Below, piece after piece: positions 1 through 8,863 of a DNA stretch of 11,131 nt; position 1 is the stretch's first letter, and each line of letters starts with the position of its first letter. The notes under the pieces were generated by a model. It made no database searches, was not told the origin of the DNA, and saw nothing but the letters and a program-made list of their open reading frames with translations. The translations under genes and the position numbers were made by a program. Origin of the DNA: Neocallimastix lanati (nom. inval.) (lineage: Eukaryota > Neocallimastigomycota > Neocallimastigomycetes > Neocallimastigales > Neocallimastigaceae); assembly GCA_016946835.1 (NCBI GenBank), contig JACVTC010000711.1, positions 1-11,131 on the forward strand. Reading direction: 5' to 3'.

Positions 1-351
1 ATTTTTGATTAAAAAAAAAAAAAAAAATAAAAAAATAAAAAAAATGAAATATTAAACTTTTAAAATTTAAATTTGTTTCACCAAGGGATATAATTTTTTT
101 TTTTAAAAAAAAAAAAATTTAAAATATTTTTATTAATTAATGATATTTTGCCTTTAATATGTTGTTTTTATATATATTATTTATAAAATAAATTAAAATC
201 AAAATCAAAATAATACAATAATAATAATAATAATAATAATAATATAATAATATAATAATAAATGGAATTTCTAATGAAATTAATTTAATGAATCATTCAA
301 ATTAAGCTTCATTCCTTTAAATTATTAGTAAAGGTTTTTCAATTCTGAAAA

Positions 352-459
352 TTTAAAGGATTAATAGTTTCTAATAATGATATCATAAAATTTAATGAAA
401 TTTTAAGTAATAAATTATTTAATAATTATATATATTATATATTAATAAACATTAAATAA
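352..459 (+). pseudogene. Possible relic of an ankyrin-type protein gene (fragment)
   Basis: The frame is open for 35 codons between a TGA at 346-348 and a TAA at 457-459 and has no initiator ATG. It reads FKGLIVSNNDIIKFNEIL and continues with Asn/Ile/Tyr-rich residues. The SNNDIIKFNEIL stretch resembles, from memory, the starts of Asn/Ile-rich ankyrin-repeat proteins found in large families in anaerobic gut fungi. No complete ankyrin repeat is visible and the match is short, so chance is a real alternative in DNA this AT-rich. If it is a relic, it is dead: stops surround it on both sides. Confidence 0.18.
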
Positions 460-1377
460 TATACTAATGATAATAATGAACAATTAAATAATAATTTACC
501 ATAAATATAAATTAAGAATAAATAATAAATATTTAAACAATTTTAAAAAATATGTATATTTATATATTAATTATTTGATATATTTTTTATCCTGTGGATT
601 AAGATTTTAAAAAAGATATTTTCTGTTGTATAACTGAAAATAAATACTACATAGTATATATAATTAATTTTCTATAAAATAATCTTTAACCAAAATTTTT
701 ATCCTTTTTAAATTTTTAATAATAATATTTAATTGATAATAATAGTTTTTATATTTCATATTTTTATTTTTTATTTTTTTTTTTTATTAAATTAATTATT
801 TTCAAAATCTTTTAGAATTTGTTGTAACCTTTATTTAATTATTTAACAAATAGCTTTTATTTTTTTTTTTTTTATTTATTATTACTTTAATTATCACCAT
901 TACCATTATATCATTAATTCTTTTGATTTTAGAAAGCTTAAATATTATTTTATCCATATATCATAATAATTCAAAGAAATAATAATAATAGTAATAATAT
1001 AAATAAATAATCAAATTAATGAATCATTTAATCCAAAATAATAATCACAAATCTTTATTTAAAAAAAAAAATTTTTTTTATTATTATTCTTTAATTAATT
1101 GTTTATTTATGGTAATCTATATTTAAACATTGATTGTTTTTTTTATTATTATTATTATTATTTTAGATTAGAGCCATTAATATTTCATTTTGATGAAACG
1201 AGCAAATTATGTCAATTTCATTTCCTAATCCTTTTTTATAAATATATATATATACATATGTAATAATTATAATAAAATAAAAAATGATATTAATTAAATA
1301 TAAATTAAACTAATAGAAATAAAAATTTTATAATTAATTTAATATTTATAATATTTGATAGAGGTAATGAATACAAT

Positions 1378-1449
1378 TTACTTTAATAAAGGAAATTCTT
1401 CATCAAATCTATATAAATTAGAATTTATTGAATAATACAGATAAATGAA
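1378..1449 (-). pseudogene. Possible ankyrin-type gene relic on the minus strand (fragment)
   Basis: Read on the minus strand, this stretch is open from about 1449 down to a TAA at 1378-1380. It contains LYYSINSNLYRFDEEFPLLK (1440 down to 1381). The DEEFPLLK core resembles the 'G-x-(Y/F)-P-L-L' segment at the start of ankyrin repeats in Asn/Ile-rich ankyrin families. Stops lie immediately on both sides, so at best this is a fragment. The identification rests on a short motif and on memory. The plus strand is also briefly open here, so the reading is uncertain. Confidence 0.18.
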
Positions 1450-1500
1450 TTATTAAAAGTTTAATTATTATAAATCAATTTCAAATTATAATATTTAGAA

Positions 1501-1537
<37 letters not shown>

Positions 1538-1730
1538 TTAAAAAAATAAAATAAAAATAATATAATATAAATTAAAATAAAATAAAAACTAAAAAGAAAT
1601 ATATATAGATAAATGAATATAAATATATTTACATTTCACTTCAAAATTTATTTTTTTTTTTATAAAATTTATAATAGAAGTTCTTTTTTTACAAAAAAAT
1701 ATATAAATTAAAAAATATATATATATATTT

Positions 1731-1734
1731 ATTT

Positions 1735-1768
<34 letters not shown>

Positions 1769-1865
1769 TTTAGTTTAGAGTTTGAAAAATTCGGAATAAA
1801 CCTTGAACTTTTATTAAAATAAATATATTTACATATAAACTATAAAAAAAAAAAAAAAAAAAAAA
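1731..1865 (+). promoter_or_regulatory. Probable core promoter and 5' leader of the deacetylase gene
   Basis: The DNA just before the gene has a T-run followed by a 26-nt A-run (1742-1767), then a short GC-containing patch (about 1768-1812), then a 22-nt A-run (1844-1865) that abuts the ATG. An unbroken A-run before the start codon is typical of translation starts in very AT-rich eukaryotes. An in-frame TAA at 1836-1838 excludes a longer N-terminus. TATA-like words are everywhere in such DNA, so I do not assign a specific TATA box or transcription start. Confidence 0.4.
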
Positions 1866-2421
1866 ATGCTTACAGCATTGTTTAGTACAATATTTTTATT
1901 AGGTTCAGCACTATTAAGTAGTGCAACCTCCATTAATATGAAGGCTTTAATTTTAACTACTGAAGAATATATACAGTATGATGATATTATAAAGTTAACT
2001 TTCCAATCCTATGGTATTCCATATGATATCTATGCCTTTAATGAAAGTAATATTCCATCAGGAAACTTAACATTAACTAGTGCTGATGGTGAACCATTAT
2101 ATAATATTGTTGTTGTTAATGGTGGTAACCTTTCCTATGAAAATAGTAGTACCCATACCTGGGTAAGCTATCTCTCTAATTCTCAGTGGGCCTTCATTGA
2201 AGAATATGAAGCAAAATACGGGGTTCGTAGAGTTTCTATCGATTCTGAAATTAATATTTACAACTATATTGATTTATATAAGGAAAATGAATGGGGTTCC
2301 TCAATTCCTGAACAAAAACTTATTCCAGCTGATAATGATATCACTAAAAAGATTTTTGAAGATACCAGAGTTAAAATAACTGCTCCATTAGATGTTAACA
2401 AGTAAATAAAAATAAAATAAA

Positions 2422-2452
<31 letters not shown>

Positions 2453-4435
2453 TTTTATTTTTAAATTTTTTATAATTGAATTGATAAATAGATTTAATTA
2501 ATATTATATATTATAAAAAAAAATAAAACAATTTTAATAACATAAAAATATTTTATTTATTTATTATCATTATTTTTTTTTTAATCTATTTATAATAGTA
2601 TTTATCATACTCGTATAAAGATTACCAATGAATCCCTTGTTAAACCATTCTTATATTATAATGAAAATGGTTCAAAAGGTGCAGTTGCCGCTACTATTAC
2701 TACCTATCCTAATGGTCGTGAAAAGATGAGTTTCTACTTTGGTTTTGGTTCCTGGTCTCAAAGTAGTGTCATTCTTTCTCATTTATGGTTAGTATGGGGT
2801 ACTCGTAACATTTTCAATGGTTTCCGTCGTGTCTATTTCACTGCTCACATTGATGATGTCTTCCTTTCTACCGATCTTATTGATATGAAAAAGAATTTAG
2901 TTGAAAACACGAAAGGATTAGCTTTCCGTACAAGTCCGAAAGATTATGATGGTATCATTAATTTCCAAAATTCCATTAAGAAGAAGATGCCAGAAGGCTC
3001 TGAATTTAAGGTTGAGTTGGCCTTCAATGGTAATGGTATTTTAATTCAAGCCGATCCAGAATCTGCTGTTGAAGTCGATGGTGAACGTTATGTTGAGTTA
3101 GAATTTGTGAAGACTCCAGGTACCGGTGACAAGCGTTGGCCAGTTGAAAATTATCAATTAAACTTTGCTGAATCCTTATACCAAAAAGATCCATTATACA
3201 AGTACTTTAAGAATAATGATGCCAAACAAAAGGAATTCTACTGGAGTTCTCACACCTTCTCTCATGAAAACTTAGATAATGCTTCAAGATCTGATGTTGA
3301 TAATGAAATTCGTTTGAACATTGAAATTGCTAAGAAATTAGGTGTCTTTGGTAAGGAATGGTGGTCTGAACACGCCATTATCACTCCACAAATTTCTGGT
3401 CTCCACAACAAGGATGCTCTTGAAATCTTCAGACAATATGGTATCACTGCCGGTACCGGAGATCTCAGTCGTCCAGCCATTATTAATCTTGATAATCCCT
3501 ACCTTCCATTCTATACCACCTTAGAAAGTAGTAATCTTGCCGGTTTCCCAATTATTCCACGTACCCCAACCGAAATTTATTACATGTGTACCACTAAAGC
3601 CGAAAATACCTGGATGTATAATCATATTTACAAATCCTACTTTGGTAAAGATTCTACCTGGGATGAAATTGTTGATCGTGAAAGTAAGCGTACCTTACTT
3701 TTAATGACTAAACTTCGTCATGAAGCTCACCAATTCCATCAAGCTAACCTTCGTAATGAAGATACCGGTGCTTCTCTTCTTGAAGAATGGGTTACCCCAA
3801 TTGTTAATTTATACAACCAATACGTTGAATGGCCTTTAATTTCTATTAAGATTGATACTATTATGGAAGGTTTCATTAAACGTGCTCAAATTGAAGCCTG
3901 TGGTCAAGTAGTTAAATTAATTGTTGACAATAATAATAAGGTTACTGGTATCTCTGTTAGTGCTACAACCGGTGATTGTACTCTTCCAGTGACTGTTCCA
4001 GGTGGTGTCAATAAATCCTCTCTTCCATCCGATGCTATTCTTGAACAAGTTGGTAAAGATCCATTAACTGTTTGGATTCCATTAAAGAAGGGAGAAACTA
4101 AGACAATTGAATTAAGTGAAAGTATAGATTGGTCTTTAAATCAAAATTCAAATGAATCTAATGCTATTAATAATACTATTATTATTGGTAATGATACCAC
4201 TAATGGTAATGCAATTGTCAATGGTAATGACACCATTCCAACCACCACTATCGTTATTCAACCTACCACTGCCATTGCTCAACCTACCCTTCCAGCAGCC
4301 CAAACTACTGTTTCTCAAGCTCCTAATCTCCCAACTATCACCACAACTACTACTACCACTTCTACTAACACAAAAGATTGTGAAAAATATAGATTAAATA
4401 TTCTTGCTTATCTTAAATGTGTTTTAGTACCATAA
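1866..4435 (+). CDS. agd3: Secreted Agd3-like polysaccharide deacetylase (CE18), spliced, 790 aa
   Basis: The CDS is join(1866..2401, 2599..4435). It should be an extracellular metal-dependent deacetylase acting on a GalNAc-containing polysaccharide, as Aspergillus Agd3 does on galactosaminogalactan. Residues 1 to about 22 form a signal peptide (hydrophobic core FLLGSALL, then SSATS). Residues from about 24 to the 180-220 region match the CBM87-like N-terminal domain, including YGVRRVSI at 118-125. The catalytic NodB-like domain (about 255-600) has HIDD at 262-265 (predicted base D264, metal ligand D265), HTFSH at 397-401 (metal ligands H397 and H401), TPQISGLHN at 441-449 and HEAHQFHQANLR at 553-564. 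A beta-rich C-terminal domain follows to about 690. A Thr/Asn/Pro-rich linker covers about 694-771, and the last 19 residues carry Cys773 and Cys786. N-glycosylation sequons (N59, N67, N88, N93, N189 and several in the tail) fit secretion. The start is fixed by an upstream in-frame stop and the A-run leader. Family assignment is firm. Substrate is inferred from homology. Confidence 0.88.
2402..2598 (+). other. Spliceosomal intron (197 bp, phase 2)
   Basis: The intron starts with GTAAAT at 2402 and ends with a T-rich tract and ATAG, the AG being at 2597-2598. Removing it joins AA (2400-2401) to T (2599) as an Asn codon. The frame then continues NIYHTRIKITNES into the long downstream frame, 42 codons before its first ATG at 2726. 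Unspliced, the reading frame stops at once, because the TAA at 2403-2405 lies inside the donor. The intron is almost pure A/T and contains a (TA)n tract at about 2422-2448. Its length is not a multiple of three. The joined protein is continuous across the CBM87-like and catalytic domains, which supports the splice strongly. Confidence 0.9.
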
Positions 4436-4471
4436 AAAATATAAAAAATATAAAAAAACAAAAAAGAGAGA

Positions 4472-4481
4472 AATAAATAAA
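4472..4481 (+). terminator. Overlapping AATAAA polyadenylation signals
   Basis: Two overlapping AATAAA hexamers (4472-4477 and 4476-4481) lie 37 nt after the stop codon, in the A-rich 3' flank. AATAAA occurs often by chance in this DNA, so the position just after the gene is the main support. Confidence 0.45.
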
Positions 4482-5071
4482 ACGGAAAGGTAAAAAATAG
4501 AAATGAAAAAAAAAAAAAATTTTTTTTATAAATACTAACCCCTAGTATCTATAAAAAATTTTTTTATAAAAAGATATATATCATATTTTTAAATATTGAT
4601 TTAAATTAAAAAAAAAAAAAAAAAAAAATAAAAAAATTTATAATAATAATAATTTAATATACCTTTTTTGTTTTATTTATTATATATTTATTATCTTTAA
4701 AGATAAAATTTATTATATCTAATTTTAAAATAATTTAAAAAAAAAAAAAATATTTATATAGATTTTTATAAATTTAAATATATATATAAATATATATTAA
4801 AAATTAGAATTTTTTTTTTTTTTATTCTTAAAGTATAAAATTAATATTCAAAGTAAATTAAATAAAAAATAAATTAATAAAAAAAAATTATGTCTTTTAA
4901 TTTGTTAAATTGTAGTATATATATGTTAAAAGTGATTCCTATTATTTATCTATTAAACATATTCTTTAAAATTATATCAATATTAAATTATATAAACGTA
5001 TATATAAAAGATATTTTTCTTCATTATTTAGTCAAAAATAATAGATTGACCGTCCTTTTTAGCTTTTAAAC

Positions 5072-5102
<31 letters not shown>

Positions 5103-5245
5103 AAATGATATTTATATTAAAAATGAAATGAGTAATTATTTAATAATTTTATTTTTAGATAGTGTATACTGCCATCTCATAAGCTTTTTATATTAAAAAT
5201 TAAAATAAAGAAATTAATTTTGATTTTTTTTTTTTTTTATATATT
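4482..5245. other. Gene-free AT-rich intergenic DNA
   Basis: I see no gene here. The stretch has A- and T-runs, including a 28-nt A-run at 5072-5099. Short patches of mixed sequence lie at about 4530-4550, 4880-5070 and 5155-5185. The word TTAGCTTTTAA near 5060 recurs as TTAGCTTTAA near 5254 and 5290, which may be chance or an old duplication. Confidence 0.5.
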
Positions 5246-5418
5246 AACTCCATTAGCTTTAAAACGAGAAATTTTATATTGAAATTTTTAGCTTTAACAT
5301 TAGAAAAGGTGTTTACGTTTTAATTTCTATGAAAAAGAAATATTTAAATTGACTTTTTTTCTTTTTTTTCCATAGAGTTACTAAAGACTAATACAGTCTT
5401 TAGTAACTTAATGGAGTT
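5246..5418. repeat. Interrupted 10-bp inverted repeat enclosing a perfect hairpin
   Basis: AACTCCATTA at 5246-5255 is the exact reverse complement of TAATGGAGTT at 5409-5418. The right arm directly abuts the hairpin at 5376-5408. The spacer between the left arm and the hairpin is about 120 bp and contains T-runs. The layout could be the terminal repeats of a small decayed element or a structured RNA. No transposase or known terminal sequence is recognised. Confidence 0.5.
5376..5408. repeat. Perfect 14-bp stem with 5-nt loop
   Basis: AGTTACTAAAGACT (5376-5389) and AGTCTTTAGTAACT (5395-5408) are exact reverse complements around the loop AATAC. The stem is richer in G and C than its surroundings, and a 14-bp perfect arm is well beyond most chance palindromes here. 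It lies after a pyrimidine tract and CATAG. No known RNA family was recognised, and it might equally be a recombination or replication scar. Confidence 0.75.
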
Positions 5419-5639
5419 GGATGTTCACTTGCAATTGTAATAAATAATAATTAAATAAATAAAAAAAGTATTTATTAATAACTAATAAATAATAAATAAA
5501 TAATAATAATAAATAATTAATAGATAAATTGAATGGAATAATAAAAATAACTAAATAATAAATTAATAATAAATAAATAAATAAATAAATAATAAACAAT
5601 AAACAATAAATAATAAATAATAAATAAATAAATAATAAA

Positions 5640-6248
5640 TAATAAATAATAATTAATAAAAAGAGTATTTATTAATAAATAATAAATAATAAATAATAAT
5701 AAAAAGAGTATTTATTAATAAATAATAAAAAGAGTATTTATTAATAAATAATAAATAATAAAAAGAGTATTTATTAATAAATAATAAATTATAAAAAGAG
5801 TATTTATTAATAAATAATAAATAATAAAAAGAGTATTTATTAATAAATAATAAATAATAAAAAGAGTATTTATTAATAAATAATAAATAATAAAAAGAGT
5901 ATTTATTAATAAATAATAAATAATAAAAAGAGTATTTATTAATAAATAATAAATTATAAAAAGAGTATTTATTAATAAATAATAAATAATAAAAAATAAT
6001 AAAAAGAGTATTTATTAATAAATAATAAATTATAAAAAGAGTATTTATTAATAAATAATAAATTATAAAAAGAGTATTTATTAATAAATAATAAATAATA
6101 AATTATAAATAATAAATTATAAATAATAAATAATAAATAATAAATAATAAACAATAAAAAGAGTATTTATTAATAAATAATAAATATATAATAATAATAA
6201 ATAAATAATAAATAAATAAATACTCTTTTTATTATTTATTATTTATTA
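5640..6248. repeat. 33-bp minisatellite with a terminal inverted copy
   Basis: The core AAAAAGAGTATTTATTAATA followed by AATAATAAATAAT recurs in direct orientation. GAGTA begins at 5663, 5706, 5732, 5765, 5798, 5831, 5864, 5897, 5930, 5963, 6006, 6039, 6072 and 6161. Ten of the thirteen steps are exactly 33 bp or close to it, with a shorter unit (26 bp) and longer ones (43 and 89 bp) where AAT-rich filler changed. A degenerate copy lacking GAG lies near 5465-5500. At about 6218-6248 the same core appears inverted (TACTC at 6221), closing the array with a potential hairpin. Short frames on the minus strand here are produced by the repeat and are not genes. Confidence 0.9.
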
Positions 6249-6350
6249 AACTTGTTTAATTACATAAGCGATAAAGAAGGTATGGTTAACCATTCCATAA
6301 TACTGGTTGATACTTATAAATACATCCAGTGTTCCTTGGTTGAATTATAA
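6216..6350 (+). other. Higher-complexity island with a short open frame, possible gene relic
   Basis: The plus strand is open for 44 codons from after a TAA at 6213-6215 to the TAA at 6348-6350. It includes NLFNYISDKEGMVNHSIILV (6249-6308) and then DTYKYIQCSLVEL. An ATG at 6282 could start only 22 codons. Composition is much closer to coding sequence than the surrounding repeats. However, the minus strand is also open here (NQGTLDVFISINQYYG...), so strand and reality are undecided. It includes the 12-bp palindrome ATGGTTAACCAT (6282-6293). I do not recognise a family. It may be an exon remnant, a structured RNA or part of an old mobile element. Confidence 0.25.
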
Positions 6351-6412
6351 GAATAACAATATTAATGATCCTCTATAAAAGATGGGAGATTAAAAAGATA
6401 TAATTCTTATAA
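6345..6412. repeat. 10-bp inverted repeat with 48-nt spacer
   Basis: TTATAAGAAT (6345-6354) pairs exactly with ATTCTTATAA (6403-6412). The spacer holds the only G-rich patch nearby, GATGGGAGATT. I looked for snoRNA C and D boxes and found no convincing pair, so no RNA class is assigned. Confidence 0.4.
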
Positions 6413-6470
6413 ATATTAAAAATAAAATTTAAAAATATATATATAATATTAATATTATTGGTTAAATTAA

Positions 6471-6501
<31 letters not shown>

Positions 6502-6536
6502 ATTAATAAATAAATAAATAAATAAATAAATAAATA
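6471..6536. repeat. (AAAT)n microsatellite
   Basis: An AAAT tetranucleotide run of about 16 units, with one interruption (AATTAAT near 6501-6507). Confidence 0.9.
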
Positions 6537-6640
6537 TATAGTTTATTTATATATCAAGAATGAATAAAAAAAAAAAAAAACGTTTTAGTCTGTGTGACAT
6601 AATGAATGAGTTTAAATTTTGGATAAAATAAAGAAAAAAA

Positions 6641-6671
<31 letters not shown>

Positions 6672-6711
6672 AAAGAACGGCAGATGAATTATTAATTCTT
6701 TTAATACAATA

Positions 6712-6745
<34 letters not shown>

Positions 6746-7436
6746 TTTGAATAAAACGAAACAAAATAAAATAAAATAAAATTAGAATTAAATAAAATAA
6801 ATTAAGAAAGAGAACTACTTCTAAATGTAATTAATTGCTTAAAAATCAATAACATACCATTTAAAAAAAACAATAATATCTATTAATATTATATTATGAT
6901 TAATTATGATTAATTATTATATTTTAATAAATAAATTTTATATATATAACTAATCAATATAAATTATATATTTATACAATAATTTATTAAATAATAAATA
7001 TTAACTGCAGTTTTATAATTATTTTTTAATTTTTTATAGATACTATTACATAATTAAATAATATTAATAGACTATAATGCATATATTAATTAAATGTGTA
7101 CTTTTATATATTTTTATTCTGATGGATGGTTTTAACCGTTGCTAACGGTATATTTTAATTCATAAATTTTATTCATTATTATTTATTTAAGTTATATTTA
7201 TTCATTCATTCATTTTAAGTAAATGAAATAAATCCTTTTTTTTTTTTTTTTTCATTTTGTTTGCTTGTTTTTTGTTCTAATCTTTTATTGAGGTCCAAAA
7301 AATATATATATATTTATAATTTTGTTATTTTTCAAAAGGAATAATAATAAGACTTTAATTAATTTATATTAATATTGTTTTAATAATAGTTTACCATATT
7401 AAGTTGAATAATAACTATTTGATAATAATACAATAA
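6537..7436. other. Gene-free AT-rich region with microsatellites
   Basis: No gene is visible. Contents include a mixed patch at about 6581-6625, a 27-nt A-run (6644-6670), an AAT run at about 6711-6742 and a TTCATTCATTCATT patch near 7200. There is also a small perfect stem, ACCGTT-GCT-AACGGT (7135-7149). The last stands out because it contains several G and C bases, but six base pairs is too short to call functional. Confidence 0.5.
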
Positions 7437-7692
7437 ATATATATATATATAAATAGATATAAATATAAAATATTTAAATATATATATATATAAATATAAA
7501 TATAAAATATTTAAATATATATAAATAGATTTAAATATAAAATATTTAAATATATATAAATAAATATAAATATAAAATATTTAAATATATATAAATAGAT
7601 TTAAATATAAAATATTTAAATATATATAAATAGATTTAAATATAAAATATTTAAATATATATAAATAAATATAAATAGATATAAATATAAAA
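7437..7692. repeat. 35-bp A/T tandem array
   Basis: Units of the form AAAATATTTAAATATATATA followed by AATAGATTTAAATAT recur. AAAATATTT begins at 7467, 7504, 7539, 7574, 7609 and 7644, giving 37 bp once and then exactly 35 bp. The array opens in a TA-rich stretch and ends in diverged AATAGATATAAATATAA. Only the GAT triplet breaks the A/T content of each unit. Confidence 0.88.
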
Positions 7693-8596
7693 ATTTATTA
7701 ATAAAATTTTTTACCAGAAGTTAATTAAATAATATTAAAAGATTTTCATAGCATTTTTTTAATTTTATTATTTTCCTTTAATTAATTATAGTAAGAACCA
7801 ATAAATAGTAAAAACAATATTTAATTCTAATTTACTATTTAAATATGTTACTATTATATTATATTATGTTTTACCTTTGAATTTTATTATTAATATTCTT
7901 TTCTGGCATAAAGAGAGAAAAATGGATCGATTATATATACATATATATAAGAAGATTAAAATAATAATAATATATATATATTTTTATATTAAAGTAGATT
8001 TGTTATATTTATCTGATATCTATAGATTATTTTGTTTTTTGCTCTTTCTTTATGTATCCTTTCTTTTAGCTTTTAATTTTGTACTTTTCAAAATTGAGAT
8101 ATGAAATAGAACTACTCTATATTATATTTCTATTTATTCATTTGTTAATTATTCAATTTAATTCATTGATTAGTTATTATTAATAAATATTTTTTTTATT
8201 TATTAATTTATTTATTAATAAGTGTTTTTTTTATTATTTATTTTTTATTAATTAATTATTTATTATTATTAAAATAATAAGTACTAATAATAATAAATAA
8301 TAATAATAAATAATAAATAATAATAATAATAATAAATAAATAATAATAAATAATAATAATAATAAGTAGCTTTAAAGTTTTTCAACATTTATTTAATTTA
8401 ATTATTAATTTAATTTTTTAATATATAAAATAAATTTTTTTTTTTTTTAAAATTTTCTAATTTTTAATAATTCATTTTTATTCATTGTATCACAATCAAA
8501 ATGTTAAATATCCAATGAACTATCGACTTATTTAAGATTTAAAATTTTTAAGATTAATAAAAGTAAATTAAATTAAATTTTTGGTAAATGTTTTTT
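7693..8596. other. Gene-free region; only a doubtful 75-codon frame
   Basis: An ATG-started frame at 7877-8104 (+) would encode a 75-residue Ile/Tyr/Phe/Leu-rich peptide with hydrophobic stretches. Such composition is expected from translating random AT-rich DNA, and there is no homology I recognise, so I do not call it a gene. AAT/AATA simple repeats lie at about 8278-8366. The remainder is plain A/T sequence. Confidence 0.5.
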
Positions 8597-8812
8597 TTTA
8601 TTTATTTATTTATTTATCTATTTATTTATTATTATTTATCTATTTATTTATTATTATTTATCTATTTATTTATTATTATATATCTATTTATTTATTATTA
8701 TTTATCTATTTATTTATTATTATTTATCTATTTATTTATTATTATTTATCTATTTATTTATTATTATATATCTATTTATTTACTATTATTTATCTATTTA
8801 TCTATTTATTTT
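8597..8812. repeat. 22-bp tandem array
   Basis: The unit ATCTATTTATTTATTATTAT plus two bases repeats with exact 22-bp spacing. ATCTA begins at 8616, 8638, 8660, 8682, 8704, 8726, 8748, 8770 and 8792, with a short extra copy at 8800. It is preceded by a TTTA run from about 8597. Single-base variants (TATATATCTA at 8682 and 8770) mark older units. Since 22 is not a multiple of three and the unit contains no stop on this strand, more than one plus frame stays open across the array. The resulting Ile/Leu/Tyr frames are artefacts. Confidence 0.92.
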
Positions 8813-8863
8813 TTGTTTAATTTAATCTTAATATATTGATAAACTTTAATTAATAAATATTTT

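Larger units (their letters stand above)
1..1730. other. AT-rich upstream intergenic region
   Basis: This stretch is almost entirely A and T. It holds an AAT microsatellite at about 217-262, a TTA run at about 1143-1161 and a 27-nt A-run at 1506-1532. No open frame has convincing coding character. A few patches of higher complexity (about 265-400, 570-650, 1160-1240 and 1360-1450) contain short frames that read like protein but are broken by stops. They may be remnants of decayed genes, and the two most protein-like are listed separately. I saw no tRNA, rRNA or recognisable mobile element. Confidence 0.6.

Noticed and set aside
1866-2405. A complete 179-aa gene ending at the TAA at 2403
   Set aside because: The TAA lies inside a good splice donor, the acceptor at 2597-2598 restores frame exactly, and the N-terminal domain matches the Agd3 architecture only when joined to exon 2. 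It remains possible as a retained-intron product.
3262-3480. 72-codon minus-strand frame inside exon 2
   Set aside because: It is a shadow of the real coding strand with no independent support, as are the short plus-strand frames at 2197, 3342 and 4152.
4379-4432. GPI-anchor signal at the C-terminus of the deacetylase
   Set aside because: The final residues include charged Lys, Arg and Glu and lack a clear hydrophobic tail after a small-residue attachment site.
2726-4435. Exon 2 read as a separate gene starting at the ATG at 2726
   Set aside because: The frame is open and protein-like for 42 codons upstream to the splice acceptor, and a product starting there would lack a signal peptide.
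5376-5408. Dictyostelium class I small RNA
   Set aside because: I could not find the expected upstream promoter element or conserved loop motif. The stem is longer and simpler than that class.
5640-6248. CRISPR array
   Set aside because: The periodic units are near-identical throughout, with no unique spacers, and the DNA is eukaryotic. This is a minisatellite.
6282-6345. Possible tRNA, based on GGTTGAATT near 6338 and local stems
   Set aside because: No acceptor stem, anticodon arm or full B box can be laid out around it.
8581-8839. Two overlapping plus-strand frames of about 80 codons rich in Ile, Leu and Tyr
   Set aside because: They are translations of the 22-bp tandem repeat in two frames. 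The minus-strand frames at 5408-5599, 5972-6154 and 10529-10801 are likewise products of simple or tandem repeats.
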